Shown in pieces: positions 12,961 to 26,057 of a stretch of 64,000 nucleotides of DNA; within the stretch, counting starts at the first letter, position 1; each line of letters starts with the position of its first letter. The notes under the pieces are model-generated. The model worked only from the letters and a program-made list of their open reading frames with translations. It searched no databases and had not been told where the DNA came from. The stretch comes from Cylicocyclus nassatus (taxonomy: Eukaryota > Nematoda > Chromadorea > Rhabditida > Strongylidae). Made by a program: the position numbers and the translations under genes. The DNA is taken from positions 9,647,817 through 9,711,816 of the forward strand of contig CATQJL010000001.1 in assembly GCA_958299035.1 (NCBI GenBank), written 5' to 3'.

Positions 12961-14439
12961 ACGCTGGATTCGTGGGGCAAGAGTCCAGCTATATTATGCG
13001 GTAAAAAGTTTACAGCGTTTTATAGGTTGTTTGTTCTGCATCACTCCAGAACAGTAAAGCTGCAAGTTTTCCGTTATCGTAATTTCAAAAGCAGTGTACG
13101 CACTAGCTTCCACGACGGCAAATGTTCATGCTATTTGAAAGTTTAACATAGGATTTTAACAAAAATCACTACTAAATCCACAAGGCACTCTAAAAAGGAC
13201 ATTATTATTAAACACAATGGCATTTTTTTATGGACAAAGTCAGTGACTCATGGCAGAGCGCTCCAAAAGTGTAGTGTCACACCTCAAGCGGGCAACATGC
13301 AACATAAGTTGATCTTTAAAACTCACAAGATTAATAATTTTCTTGCAGCTGCCTGAAACTAAAGTTTCATTTTTGCACAGTGAAGGCTAAGGCCTAAATT
13401 CTTCTCGTTTCACAAGCAAAAAATCAGCTTGATGCAAACAAAACATTCTCAATTAGTGTATTTACTGAAGGTTAGGGTTGCTGTGCTAACCGATACGGTA
13501 GGCTTTCCTATATCATGCTTTGGAGCATTATTTCCTAGCCTAGTCAAAGCGTAGATCGCCTGCGACTAAACGCACCACTACGTACCATGGTTAGTATCAT
13601 TTCCGTCATCGACCACAGCATTTCTATGAAAAAGAAATGTTGATACGCAGTTGCCTTTGCTTGCAAGGGAAAGATATCAAGTTTCCCTGAATTCGCACTT
13701 AAAGATCTGACAAATCGTATTTCTATCTTCGAGTCCATTGACAGTCACTATCTCGTCGTGAGGGAAAACTTTGAAAAAAGTTTTATTATGACATGCTGGC
13801 GTACAAGCTTTTTCTGGTGTTTACGGAGAAAAAAATCAATTAGTCCTTACTCCTTTCGGAAGTTGTCCTCGCACATTGTCGTAGCAAATGTAGACCTTCA
13901 CACGTGAATATTTCCTACTAGGAATTCGAAGAGGCTAATGTCATGTAAACTTTATCATCTATAAAATCATATTAACGTGATAATCATTGTATTTAGGTTT
14001 TTTCTATGAGATGTGCAGATTTAAGCAAAGTACAGTCTGTCCTGGTTCGAATCAGGAAATTAAATTAGTGAATCAACGTGTGCATTTCCATGACTTTGCG
14101 GCACGTCCAGGTCTTGCTTGTCTGCTTTTTCGTCAACCTCTTTGCTCTAAACGACAATGTGCGCATGCAGCGCACGCTAGTTCTGCGACAGCGCAAACTC
14201 ACGAACACGTTTCTTCCTGATTTCGATTGGAACGGACTGTACCCTCGGTATTTGCAGTGCGCTCGACTCGAGCAGACACCTGTTTCGCGTGGCCACCTGT
14301 CTAAACCTTGAATTGCACTTGTGAACATTTCGTCTAATCATTTTCTCACTCCCGAGAGTGGAAATGATCAGTGGCGGATCCAACCATTGCATAAGCGTGA
14401 GCAGTTAGTTGGAAATCACATTCGCAAACGCGACGTAGG
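12961..14439. other. No gene recognised
   Basis: One frame (14078-14311, plus) begins with a hydrophobic leader, but it has no splice context and no homologue known to me. Nothing else seen. Confidence 0.4.
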
Positions 14440-15416
14440 GTCCAGGCCAGGGCCCGGCAGGAGGTGGCATTTCAGAATTTTGCAAACGATATCCCCTTTG
14501 AAGCCAAAATTTCTTACGACTTCCCCTTTGACCCTATTTTTGACCCCCGTAAGTCCCTGACAAACAGATGCACACAAATAATAAGATGGGCGGTCTCAGC
14601 GCTTATTATAGTAGTACTACCTGGCTTTCCTGGTCCAGCCCGGGTCATCAAGGTTTCATCTCAATGGGTTCATCCGCAAAGGAATCTATAAAAAAACATA
14701 AGGTTAAGATTTGCACAAACTTTGACGTTTATATATCTAAGATACTACTCATTTATTAGTCAGCTGCGAAACTTTACAATTTACAATAACCGATTGCGAT
14801 TGGAGCGCGCTTTCCGAGGCCGATCATAACGCTGTGAACCCTATTTGGGGCTGTATCGAAGCGGTGCCTTGGTGGTTTTGGAAGCAGATTTGAACATATA
14901 ATGATACTCTCGACCTAGTCCACATTTATGTAAAGAAATGCGGGAAATTATGTGAAGGGAAGCAGGGAGCCACCCCAGGTGGCTCCCAGGTGGCGCGAGA
15001 GCCACCTAATTTCGAAAAACACTTACCATTTTTTAAATTCACATAGGTTTCTCATAATTCTTCATACTTTTTTTGTGCTCATGGTCCTCCAACTACACAG
15101 CAAATTTGGTGCCATATCGTTACTTGTGCATTGAAAACGAGCCTATTTCGTTATTTTCCTCTTACAAGAATTGCGATTTGAATTCCCGCCTGCGGGCAGG
15201 CTAGCGATCGGAGCACAGAATCTTCACATTGCTGGAATCTAAGTTTATAGGACAGTAGCATCAACAAGGAATGATGAATAAAGAATGATATGTGCATTGT
15301 TTATCGGTAAACAAAAAGGAAGTCGTATTTTGGGGTCCGGGGCGGAGCCCCTTTTTCGAGCTAAAAACAATATCCAGCTTGTGAAAGCGCCACACTCGCC
15401 GGGCCCTGGTCCAGGC
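14440..15416 (-). mobile_element. hAT-type non-autonomous element with 8-bp target duplication
   Basis: The element spans 14448-15408 and is bounded by CAGGGCCCGGC and its complement. It is flanked on each side by the perfect 8-bp direct repeat GTCCAGGC (14440-14447 and 15409-15416). Eight-base duplications and CAGRG termini are diagnostic of the hAT superfamily. It carries no transposase. Internal sequence is shared with 42989-44230, but it has GGTGGC where that copy has GGTCGGC. Confidence 0.85.
14965..15006. repeat. Double hairpin inside hAT element
   Basis: GGGAGCCACC and GGTGGCTCCC pair around a 3-nt loop. AGGTGGC and GCCACCT then pair around GCGAGA. The hairpins sit at the position corresponding to the GGTCGGC hairpin (about 43713-43738) of the 43-kb copy. 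Confidence 0.7.
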
Positions 15417-15426
15417 GTGGCGGCCG

Positions 15427-15456
15427 CAAAAGACCGAGCCGCGGGCGGCTCGGTCT
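15427..15456. repeat. GC-rich hairpin next to hAT insertion
   Basis: AAGACCGAGCC and GGCTCGGTCTT are perfect complements around GCGGGC. A GCGGCCGC palindrome lies just upstream. It has the look of a transcription terminator, but there is no bacterial context, so no function is assigned. Confidence 0.7.
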
Positions 15457-18400
15457 TCATTTATGATATTCGTTAACAATGTCAAATAAGCCCGTCATGC
15501 AAAATACTAGCACTGTTTGACCCATTATCGTATACGTACAGTAAGCATAATTGAAGATCTATAAAACATAAGAGCATCGTTTTGTAATGGGCAAGTAGCA
15601 AATTTTGAGATTTCCAAATACAGGACCACCTACTTGAGATGATCGTGTTTAAACATGTTACATTGTACAAGGTAAGTCAACTCCTACTCTTTTAGCGCTT
15701 AATACAAAGAACTACTATCTCTTTGCTCACATTAGGAATCCTGCTTTAAATGACCTCCAAATTAAGGAATTAAGAGCAAGCCAAGATTTTCTTCGTTCCA
15801 TTTTTCCTTTTCAATATCTCAGGCTAGAGAAGACCAAAACCAGGATCAAGGCTATCGAGTATGCTTGTTCTTGTCGCTTTCCCTTGCGATTTACGTAGTA
15901 GCGCAGACTTAGCTTGTTACCGTATCCCAATATTTTCGCAGTATTTTACTAGTATTCTACATTTGCATGTAAGGAAAAACGATTATATTCTGCTCTTGAA
16001 GGATGGTTTGCATATGAAATTTCTGCTATATAAGGAAGAAGGTTAAGTAGTAACAGCGGTATAAAAAATGCAGTTATTTCATTCGTTTGAAAGTAAGTTA
16101 ATGGGGTGTGGCAGCCACAGTCTTTTAGGGGTGGTGCCCCACCCCATTAACTATGTGAAAAAAAACATTTTTAGCGAACGTTATTTATATGAATCGATAG
16201 CCTAGACATCGCAGATTCCACAGGAGTGATTTGAGCCTAATTCGTCTTCTTAGCTCCAAGTAATATTTGGTGAAAGCACAGCCAATAGAAGAGAAAAATA
16301 GGAAGAATAAGATTTTGGTTAGCTTTTCCAAAGTTAGAAGGTCTTTTGAAGCGAGATTTTTGAAGTGGCCAAAGAAGGAGTAGTGTTTTGTAGTGAGTGC
16401 AAAAATAGCTAGCTACTTCATCTTTAAAACAAAGTTAATCATGCTAGAAAATGGCGGTTCCACTTAGGTCTTGAAACTTCAGAATTCGCTCAGACATTGT
16501 CTACAGGGGTTAGTCGACATGCTAATCATATATAATCATGAATGTGTTGCCGTTATATTTGACAGGGCCTTTAAGTAATGCTATCTTAGGTATATAGTTC
16601 AAAGGGTCTTATTGAGACAACAATAGAAAGGAGGGGGGAGGGGAGGTTGTAACCAGCGATCGTGTGCCACACCTCTTGCTTGACTCTGGTAATAAAGAGT
16701 GGTTGATGATGAGGTCCATACTGTCAACCTAAGTTGAATCTCACGCTCTACAAAATGAGCAGAATGATACCTCAAGCTCGGCGAGACTTGAAAGCAAGAG
16801 AGTTATCAGCGATTAAACAGTGTTCACATTTTTTGGGACATCTTGCAAATTACCATAGTAGTGGAGATTGACCAGTGATTTGCTACAGAAAGTGAATTCA
16901 GACTTAAAATCTACAAGAAAAATCTGCGCAATCATCCTCAAAAATGCGTTCGTTATTTATGGTCTATCTCTACATTCTGGAGCTCAATGGACCTCCATAA
17001 TATGTTCTTGGAATAACATAATACTAATGTATGCGTAACAAAATCGAAGAGCGTAGTCCTCCGAAGTGTTACACCGTAAAGGAGGCGCGATCGTGATCTC
17101 TTCAAACAAGTAGTATGCCGAGCTAAAGAGCTAAACGTTGGGGGGCACAGGCAACAAGTGGAGCAAAGTTCCAAAGTGTTAAGGCGACATACATGCCTGC
17201 AAGTATATTTCAACGATTATAGAATATTGAAAGTCCTGAAAGGGAATTAGCCAGCAAGTAGAAAACTCAGAATTTAATGAAAGTTACCCAGATTTGTGAA
17301 ACTTTACTATTTTATCTGCAATGTGTGCCATTTGTTTTGTTATTCACTGCGCCAAATGTTTTCCTTATAAAAAGATAGATGAAGGCCACTAATGCACAGG
17401 CAATGAATTCCACAAAAACAGATAAAATTTTGATGAAAAAGCATAATTTGTTAGGGAAAAAAAGGCATGCAGGAAAACGATGCGTAAATAGCCTTATCAA
17501 CGGTAAATGAATTGAAATCGCAGTGAATCAGCGTAGTCAATTTTTCTAAATTGTGTTTGTTCTTTATGGATCATTTCGAAGTTAGAAAAATTGAGCTGAT
17601 TTTCTGAATTTTGGACGTTGAACAAAGAAGCATTTTCATTTTTGGTTTGCCTAAAGGGATGAAACAGTGGCTCGCAAAGATCGCTAAATATTGTAAAAAA
17701 AAAAGCAGATATCACCCTTAAATGTTTATGGCGATCACTGGATTCGCACAATCAAATTTTAAGGTGTCATTGAGCTTGCATATGCAGTATACTCCGAGAA
17801 ATTCGCTCGTCGAATAAACCAATGTCGAATAAATTTGAGAATAGCGATTATAAACGATTAGTGAATGTATATCACTCAAAAATCAAACAAATATCGAATC
17901 ACATTTGAAGATTGGAAACCTAGAACATTGTTGTTTAGCGCTGCCACTGATTCCTTTCATCCTTTATTTAGGGCTTTGAATAGAAGCTACCCGAGCTGCT
18001 TTATAGGGAACGCAGTAAGGATCGCTCGAAATATGATGGAAATGTTATTTGCATAAGAATGCACTTGCAAGAGAAAATGTTGCCAATTTATACATAAGCA
18101 AAACATCCACTTTACTTCTTATCAAGAAACAGAGCAATCAATCCAAACTTCTACTGTTTGGGAATTTTTTTATCCGATTTATAAAAGAGGTCGTCTTTCC
18201 CATGCTCAAACAAAGAAGAAAGGCAAAAGTGTGTGTGCATTGAGTATATTTCGAGTATCCAAAAAAGTAAGGAAGTACCGCAGACATTAGGCGCCTGCAT
18301 TGGGACGAGCGAACAGCTCAGCGGTTGGCTTTCTCACTCAAATACAAATTCAAGTAGAACACTCGAACTTTTTATTCGGAAAACCTTTTCTCATTGATTC

Positions 18401-20216
18401 GAGTATTCGAATTTTGTTCGAGAGCCTGATTTTGAAGAAGTTAAGTCTTCGATATCTATTTGAGCCCGGTCTACAGTAATACAAGTTTTCGAGTCTTCTT
18501 TAAAAATCAAAACCAGTGAGTTTCGAATTTCAAAAAGATTTTTTTTTCAAATTGGGGAAAGTAAAACATAGAGTATATCTCAGTTGGCACCTTTTTGCGT
18601 TGACTACACTCAGTGCGGAATTCCGCGCGCATATTATCAGTCAATGAGGCCGGTGCGACTACTTCAGTCATACGTTCGCGGAATGCTAGCTGCCGATACG
18701 AAGATTAAGCACGAACTCTGCTCTTCGAACAAACTGTAATATGATGTCAACAGTGCTCAACACTAGCTGGCTTTTGGAGAATTGGAAACAAAGTTGACTC
18801 ACAAATTTCCTACATGGTTCATTCTAGAGATCGAATAACGCCGACTGGGCGAGCTGGCTGCTTTGCGATCATGTTAGGACGTTACTGTAATCTCACGAGC
18901 ACAAGACAAACTTCTTCGACTTTCCAAACGAGCCGCTCATCCGCGTCCTTGCGTTTTGGAGGACGAAGCTCAAGCCGCATGGTATTTTCAAGCAATACGC
19001 ACACGGTGTCTCCCTTGGTTGCGAACTTTTTCGGCATGTCCATGTCCGAGTTTAGAAAAAAAACAAGTGCGTCTTGTATTTGTAATGTGATTAGGGTAAT
19101 ATAATAGCGGAGAAAGATGCGTAAAACTCGTATTCGTAATGTAATTGGGGTAATATAATTGCGGAGAAAGAGTAAAACTCACTATCGCGTGGTTTTTGTC
19201 ATGAATATCGTGTGCCAAAAAATCGAAATTTAATGTGAGCAAAGGGTCGGTGCCATATCCGGCAACTCAAAACGGTTCCGATAATTTATAAAAAATGATT
19301 GCCACAGCTTTTATTCATATAAGCTTACACGCTTCTCAACAGTTTGACATTTTTCAAGCGCATAGCGCACCATATTTGGTGTCATCTTGCCTGCTCGTAG
19401 TAAACAACCATGATTTCTTGAAGCTTATCTATATCCAAGCGCTATACGCGATCGTTTTATGGTTGTATGTAATAGCCCGTCCTCTTTGCTTGTTCGCAAG
19501 TGGTGTAAAAGTCTGGAAGGAAGGATCTTATCACGTCGATGCAGCTCATCCGCTGCAATATCGGTGCTCCGGAAGCAGGGATGTGGGCCGAACTTTCGAA
19601 AAAAAACACCTCCCTGCCTTTTTTCAAACGTTATCCAGTTTGTCTTGCGCCAGCTGTGCCAAACATGCTGAAGAGACGACTGCGATCTCAGCGAGATGCA
19701 AAACAACACTCATCCTAGTGCTTCTTTGAGAAATCCACAGTTTAAATGCAACAGTGCTGCATTTGACAAAGTTATGGCTCTTTCATTAGATAATCCCATG
19801 TCCAAATAATTGCTGACTGGAATTTTGCTAAGTAACTAATGTTTTTAAACAAATGTGAGTATTTGAACAAAGTATGTCTTTGCGTAAAAGTGAAATAGTG
19901 CGTTTCTAAGAACCTGAATGGGCAGCTGTTCAAATGCAGTTGTAACTGCATCAACAAAAAGGATAATAAGTTTCGAGTAGAGAGTGCACCCTATTGACAC
20001 ACTGACGACCATGCAGATTTTTAGTTGTCTGCCTTCTGGGACCAAATCCTTTAACGGACCAGCCCGCATTTTTCAACTATAACTTCGCATACTGTCATTT
20101 ACAGTCACCTACAGTAGATCTGAAAGGCTGACAGTAAAGGTTGAGGTCGTCCCTAGAACTGCTAAAGCTCATGTAGTGTGTTTATCAAAGTATAGTAGTA
20201 TTTATGTTTATCTATG
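15457..20216. other. Long stretch without recognised genes
   Basis: A hairpin at about 16098-16152 pairs TTAATGGGGTG with CACCCCATTAA. At 19074-19180 there is a two-copy tandem repeat of about 55-58 bp (GTAATATAAT, GCGGAGAAAGA). A 144-residue frame at 19295-19729 (plus) has hydrophobic stretches but no recognisable family or splice context. I see nothing else. Confidence 0.45.
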
Positions 20217-20763
20217 TTAACACGTTTCGGACCGGTGCACATGGTGCAGCACGCGCCTTCAAAGGATCTTTGAAACGTTTACCGGAGGTTTTCTTTTTGT
20301 TCAAGGTTATCAAGTCAAAGGCCCAAGCTCCTCCTTTTCGAAAGAGTCTTTAGAAATGTGCCATCAATATTTGTTCAGGAGATATGAGAACAAATCGAAC
20401 ATCAGTTGCAACGAAGTGCGGCAACGCGAACGACGCGTGCGACGTCGCAACTATTCTTAGCTTTGAATACGAAAAGAAAAACCGTAGTTCCAACAGTGAT
20501 GTGTATCAAGTACAACATAGATACTTTTGGATACAATTAGAAACCGAGATCTTGTTTCTATCTTTGAAGAAAGCACAGAAGTCTTTCTCAGACGACAAAA
20601 TTTTAAACACTTCGAATTTACTTAGAACTCTAGGTATGGATCTTATCTGACATACTGATTACAGTTGTAGCACACAATATACGAATTAAGGGCCCTTTGC
20701 TGCTAACGGCTGAAAGTACCCTCTTTTTCGCCGCGCGCGATTTCGCGGTCCGAAACGTGTTAA
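20217..20763. mobile_element. piggyBac-like MITE with TTAA target site
   Basis: CACGTTTCGGACCG at 20221 and its complement ending at 20759 are each directly flanked by TTAA, the target duplication of piggyBac elements. Length is 539 bp. An internal 88-residue frame (20384-20650, plus) shows no transposase motif that I recognise. Confidence 0.75.
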
Positions 20764-20800
20764 CGTATTGTAAAGTATTGATGTTGACAAAATTCAAACC

Positions 20801-20821
20801 TTGACACACCATGTGTGTCAA
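20801..20821. repeat. Perfect hairpin TTGACACAC / GTGTGTCAA
   Basis: Nine-base arms around CAT, just outside the piggyBac-like element. Role unknown. Confidence 0.7.
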
Positions 20822-20991
20822 GTGGTCGTCAATGTGTTAAAAATGAAAGACATTCGTTAAAAAATAAAGGGGGTGGCAATCACGGGTATCTCAAGTTTCT
20901 CCTAATTTTTCCAGCTTACAATGGAAAATGTCCCTACAATGCAAACTGCAAGCTTCCACCAGGTGAGAAAATAAAAGGCAATTGAAAATAG

Positions 20992-21918
20992 TATCAGGTT
21001 GTCCCATAAGTATTTTCATTTTTGAGTTTTCGCTATAATAAGTCATGCATTTCTCATTCTAGATACACGTTAAGATATAATTCGATAGTGCAAAGCAAGC
21101 TCTATAAGATGGCGTCAATGCTTTTGCACAAGCATTGGTCCATTTCGAGTTTTAAACCAAAATCTAAAAAGTTTCGGATGCCCAGAAGACGAAATTTTTG
21201 TATATCTTCGTTCAAAAAAATCCTACAAAGTTCTAACTCACTCACGCATATACATTCCACATCAGACATTCATATGTGCTGTTGCTGTATTTTTATCAAC
21301 TAGAAAAGAAACCAAAAATTTCCATGTTTTTACCAAAGTATGCTGTGCTGTTCTTACATTAACAGTTGTATACTATTATAAAAGCGCTTAGAAGTACTTC
21401 CGTAGATTTTTGGCTCTCTATAGGCTCTGGCTCATGAGAAATATCAAATTTAGCTTTCTTCACTCAGGTTTTTCACGCTTGAATCAACATTTCTCGGAAA
21501 CCAGAGCTCATAGAGAGCTAAAAATTCACAGTTGTGCTTCCAAGGGATTTTAGTATACAATGTTAGTGTAAGAACAGCACAGCATCACCTTGGTAAAAAC
21601 ATGGAGATTTTCGGTTATTTGATTTCAAGCTGATAAAAAAAATACAGCAACAGCACATATGAATGTCTGATGTGGAATGTATATGCTTGAGCGAGTTAGA
21701 GGCCTGAAGGATTTTTTTTGAACGAAGTGGGTATCCGAAACATTTTAGATTTTGGTTTAGAACTCGAGATGGACCAAAGCTTGTGCAAAAGCATAAACGC
21801 CATCTTATGGGGCTTGCTTTGCTCTATCGAATGGTTCTCGGATGTCTATTCAGAACAAGGTGCATAACTTATCACAGCGAAAACTCAAGAATGTAAAGAC
21901 TTATGAGACAACCTAATA
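20992..21918. mobile_element. Foldback mariner-type MITE (TTAGGTTGTCC family), complete
   Basis: The element covers 20994-21916 with TA on both sides. TCAGGTTGTCCCATAAG at the left pairs with CTTATGAGACAACCTAA at the right. The inverted arms run almost to the middle (near 21440), sharing TGCACAAG, ACATTCCACATCAGACATTC and GTGCTGTTCTTACA. No intact transposase. Half-elements of the same family lie at 29452-30160 and 32428-32864, and a diverged full copy at 51465-53045. Confidence 0.8.
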
Positions 21919-23423
21919 GTTCCTTGCTGACGCTCCCTTCTTTACTGATTTAGTCAGTAACAGGAGACGCTCAACTTACTATTTGTGATCCTCACTATAA
22001 ATTAACAATGCTTTGCTGTAAAGTTTGGTCTATTCAAAAATCGACGAAAAGTGCGGCAATTTAGGCTGATTAGGTAACGTATCTTTGAATTATAAGTTTT
22101 GAGAGGAAGTGTTCGTCACCACCTGAGACTATCTATGTGCCATTCAGTGCAGCATAAAACGCTCACATCTGACGATCCTATCTGACATCACAGAAAAAGA
22201 CTATGATAAATCTTAGTGCAAGCACTTTATGAAAAATGCAAATCTATTTTGTTTTAGGTTTTCCTATTGCTTGCGTCACAGTTTAGCTTAGAGCCCATCT
22301 ACATATCAGTATCTGCATTCCGGTTCTTTTTAAGTTTTTTTTCGGTGAAACACAGCAGAGAACACCTGAACTCGGCATCATCTGAATCACCACCTAGAAA
22401 AGTCAGTCATACGGTTGACAAAGTGATCCAATTAGAGTAAGGGGGTTTGAGTTTGCAAGCATTTATTATGACATAACATACATGCAAGAATCTCAAATTT
22501 GGATCGTTTTCCAGTCAGTTCGAAGGTCAATGCAGACAACCTGTGCATGCACATCTTCCATTCTTGCATGCATAGTCGCACCACTGTAAAGCGCCATTTT
22601 GATATGTGTCAAGGAAATTCAAAAACAAACCTCTTATTAATCTTTTGTCATATTGTAGAATGGATTTTCTATTTTTAGCAGCTGCTTACGTGTTTGTATA
22701 CACAGGTGTAATTTCTTTATGCGAGCTTGGAGCAATTTACGGTGATTGATATTGTAAATGCTGAAGTAGTTGAATCATGCAATCAAAGAACTCGTAATGT
22801 TTGATTATTGATTTTAAATGCAACTCAAATGACATGCTTCGTCGGATATTGATCTTCCCACAAAGTCACCAATACGAACAAATTCAGTGTCGCGGCGTTT
22901 TGTTTTCGAGTTCGTAAAGATTAATAATTTTTGCAAAACTGGTGTGCGTAAACAAACATTGCTAGGAAAAAAACTAGCCTGTCATCTTCAGCAAAGCAAA
23001 CAGACGCTTATCAAAGAGTAATCTTAGTGGTTAATGGGATTGGTGATGCATCATCATTATACCTGCCTATTCCGAGAATGTCATACGATTTGAAACGCAA
23101 CTGTCTATAGTCACAAGGAGCAGTACTGCTGTTCATCCGAAAATGGGTGAAAAGCCAGCTAAGCTATTGTAAGTCACACTGAAATATTCAGTAATTGGCA
23201 AGGTAAGCTCTTCTCTGTTTAATTTCGAACGCTTCATAATTGTCAGCAATCAAAACTTCGAGAAATATGCATTGTAACCATCTAGTCTCCCGGCAGAGAA
23301 TTTGATTGATTAACAAATTTGCAATTTTTTTTACTTTTGGGTAATAGAAATTGACAGTCGTGTCTATCATAAGCGGGCATAGAGTATTGCTGAAATTTAA
23401 CGTGATTAATGTTTTGTTAATGG
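21919..23423. other. Mostly unassigned; one possible small secreted-peptide frame
   Basis: On the plus strand 22660-22749 encodes a 29-residue hydrophobic peptide (starts MDFLFLAAAYVF). Its ATG lies 1 nt after ATTGTAG, a possible acceptor. There is one cysteine. It is too short to call with confidence. No other content recognised in this stretch. Confidence 0.25.
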
Positions 23424-23512
23424 CTATATAAGATAGAGCTTGTCGACTGAGTTGTTACAACGGAATATCGAGCAGTTATGAGATAGAAGCGAATAATTTC
23501 TGCAATCATCTC
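23424..23512 (-). CDS. Possible second exon of the secreted peptide at 23.7 kb
   Basis: On the minus strand, after a TTCAG acceptor near 23511, a frame reads DDC, nine residues, C, four residues, C and stops at 23424. The C-X9-C spacing is the same as in exon 2 of the intact gene at 33.5 kb. The frame joins exon 1 only if the donor is the GTACAT a few bases after the conserved one, so the model is uncertain. Confidence 0.3.
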
Positions 23513-23655
23513 TGAACATTAATATTTTGCTTTCAAATTACAATCATAGAAAATGGAGATAAGCTGCACTGAACGCACACTGTTTTGCCTCACCTTTAAG
23601 CTGTTTCAATACAAGGTTCTGCACTGCTCGGTGAACGGACAAAATTTTTAGGGAG

Positions 23656-23791
23656 CTAATATGTACCCAGTACCTTATTTAAGCATTCAGATCCGCAAGT
23701 GACATGCTGCCAGAAGCTGCATGAGTTTGCAGCTACCAGAGAAACGACGGTGATGACAGCAATAAGTGGTAAAAAATGTTTCTCGAACATC
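23656..23791 (-). CDS. Small secreted peptide, first coding exon (family member 2)
   Basis: The ATG at 23790 follows the acceptor GTCTTTCAG by one base. The N-terminus (MFEKHF, then LPLIAVITVVSLVAA) is a typical signal peptide, followed by three cysteines spaced C-X7-C-X3-C. The gene at 34.0 kb has the same spacing. Unspliced, the frame gives 44 residues, ending at 23656. A GTACTG donor at 23673 sits nine bases after the last cysteine codon, as in the other copies. It is on the minus strand with no neighbour of known function. Probably an extracellular disulphide-rich peptide. Confidence 0.55.
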
Positions 23792-25262
23792 CTGAAAGAC
23801 TTAATCCGTACGGATTTCTAGTAAGGGACATTAGATATCTAATCATTAAATCAAAATCTCCAATATGGTAAGTCGTTGTATTATACTGCTATTGTAGAAA
23901 ATGGGATAAAGTGCAAAATACAATTTTACTTATTTTCAATCAATTCACAAATTCAGGGTGATTCTAACCAATACTTTTGCCCATAATTATAGAGCTTAAA
24001 CACTTTTCCTTTATTGATGACTATCGCTTGGGATTCTGTGACTTGCAAGCGCGCTTTATGTGCACTAAAAAAATAAATAAACTGACAGCAAATATAAGCA
24101 CCAGCACTTCGTCACTTCATGAAAAATTTTGAAAACGATGATTGTGCTACGAAATGTTGCTGCAGGTGAACTGTGCACCCTACAAGTAAACTGTGTGCTC
24201 CCACTTAAAGTACTAGTTTCCAAAAAAGAAGTGGAAATTGGCTGGTTGACAGTTTCGTTAGCTGTCTAAAAGAGTCGTAAAGCTTCAAGGCTTGAGTATT
24301 CGCGACCTCTCACTAAGCTTGCGCCGCGTTCATGAACTGCTTTGAGCTTTATCCCACGCAAAGCAGCGTTCGTGCTTTGCCAAGGGCGAGAAAATATCCG
24401 CGACACTTTGGCGAAGGTGGCGCAGGGCCTCGAACAAGGCCCTCAAAGGCCAGAGCGAGCTGCGACACTCTCATGAGGTAATCAGCGATTAGACTCCGTT
24501 AGCGTCATCCCGGCGCTCACAAGCAATTTGGATTAAGGAGCAAGAAATGCTTTTTTGATTTCACAATGTTAACAAAAGTCTCAAATTATCATTGCATTTC
24601 CAGAGGACAAGTAATGATTTTGTAAAACATTGGATTCGATGAGGATTAAAGACCTTGAAAAAGTGTTTTATTCCGGCATTTGTGCCCTATTTATATTGTC
24701 TAGATGTTTATGTTGGCTGAATTTTGTATCTGTTTGAATTTGACTAATGTTGATATTTTTGATGCTAGCCACTTCGACAACCAAAATATTGCAATATGAC
24801 ACAAATTTGACAAATACATTTCTCGAAGGGCCAGTGAGCAATCATAAGTTTGCTACGTGAAATAGTGACTGCACTTAGATTAGCTACGGTAGACTCGTTG
24901 GCACATCCAGCCTCACTGTGAATCTTAAACCTTAGATAGACTTTTCAAAAAGACTAGTTTAATATCTCTCGATAGTAAACAAGTTACAAGTTTCATAATA
25001 AAAGTGTGTATTGTTCTCCTCTGAAGTATTGTTCGAATATGACACTTGTGGAACTTATAAATGAGGAAGAGGTTGCGGCGAAGGAGAATCTTTTTAGTGA
25101 ATATATTTTTCTCAATTCTTAGTTAATGAGCACTACACTTACCGTGGCCATTGCTACCACGCGGGCTCGATAGTATAGCTCAAATTGGGTATACCTTGTA
25201 ACCACACCGAACAACAAATACGCTAACAATGTGAACGATATACAAAGTTAGACAGTTCAACT
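23792..25262. other. No gene recognised; GC-rich patch at 24.3-24.5 kb
   Basis: About 24290-24480 is markedly GC-richer than its surroundings but is broken in all frames. It may be the remains of a coding sequence. 24700-24860 repeats part of 9538-9730. The rest is AT-rich and empty. Confidence 0.4.
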
Positions 25263-25400
25263 ATGTTAGTGCGAAAGAAATCATTCCTCCTCTACTTGCT
25301 CTTTTTGTTCTGTTTCTTCACCACATCCTTCTTTATACTCGACATTGGGGCATTGCCGCAGGGGCAGAGCCGGCGGTATTGCATCTTGATTTCCCTTTAA
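25263..25400 (+). CDS. Possible small secreted or type II membrane protein start
   Basis: A 45-residue frame starting MLVRKK and followed by about 20 strongly hydrophobic residues (SFLLYLLFLFCFFTTSFF) could be a signal peptide or signal anchor, then GALPQGQSRRYC before the stop. No acceptor precedes the ATG and no downstream exon was identified. An RTE relic on the other strand begins right after it. It may be chance. Confidence 0.2.
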   Translation: MLVRKKSFLLYLLFLFCFFTTSFFILDIGALPQGQSRRYCILISL

Positions 25401-25429
25401 TTTGATTGGCTGCCAATGATGTGAGGTAT

Positions 25430-26057
25430 GCCGCGTGCAAGTCATCTCGAATTTCCAACCAGTGTTGCTCCGGCTGCAAAGTCTTCTTCATTGTGGACTA
25501 AGACTAGTGTTTTTTACAGCTTCGTCACTGTACTCCACGCATTTTGTTCGCAATTGGAGCAGCTTTAACACTTGCCGCATATCGATGTTCGTAACACGAT
25601 TTCTTCGCCGTAGCCATATTTCATCTGATCATGCAAGAACTAAACGCTACTACCTGATACATTTCAGCCAAGCACCATTTTCTAGCAAAGGCGACGTTGC
25701 TCTTGTGGCTTGAACGTTCCGTCGGTTATTTCCCGCATTTCAGGTCAGTCTTTCCAACATTCAGTCGCAGAACATAACGACTCGACTCGTCTTCCATCTT
25801 ATGGTTACCTCTTTGAGCTCCTGCTTCGATTCGCTTGCTAGATCGACGTTATCCGCATAGAGAAGGTCCATGAGTGCGGCAGCTGAATGTCCCTTATCAT
25901 CTAATACGCGCACAATATGAAGAGCAGAGGCGTTAAAGCCCATTCTTGATGCACTCACTTGAACTGAAAACTGCGTTGATGTTCCTATTACACAGTTTAC
26001 AACTCCCACAGTGTTCGCATGAAGTAGTTCAATCAGCGGCGTACTCTCCCAGGACAT
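25430..26057 (-). pseudogene. RTE-type non-LTR retrotransposon relic (reverse transcriptase to C-terminus)
   Basis: On the minus strand from about 26057 one reads a degenerate reverse transcriptase core: a V-G-T-S-x-F-V-V-like stretch, LMDLLYADNVDLASES (the catalytic YADD has become YADN) and the following QELKEV helix. Further downstream, in another frame and past stops, AAPIANKMRG matches the VAPIADKMRE motif of the RTE C-terminal region. The order is right for a single element of which only about the last third remains. Stops and frameshifts make it inactive. Its 3' end at about 25430 abuts the short frame at 25263-25400. Confidence 0.75.

Noticed and set aside
14078..14311. 77-residue plus frame with a hydrophobic leader
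   Set aside because: No acceptor at the ATG, no exon structure and no recognisable family.
18295..18345. tRNA-like A box (AGCTCAGCGGTTGG)
   Set aside because: No B box and no cloverleaf follow.
19295..19729. 144-residue frame with hydrophobic segments
   Set aside because: No homology known to me, no splice or promoter context, composition not convincing.
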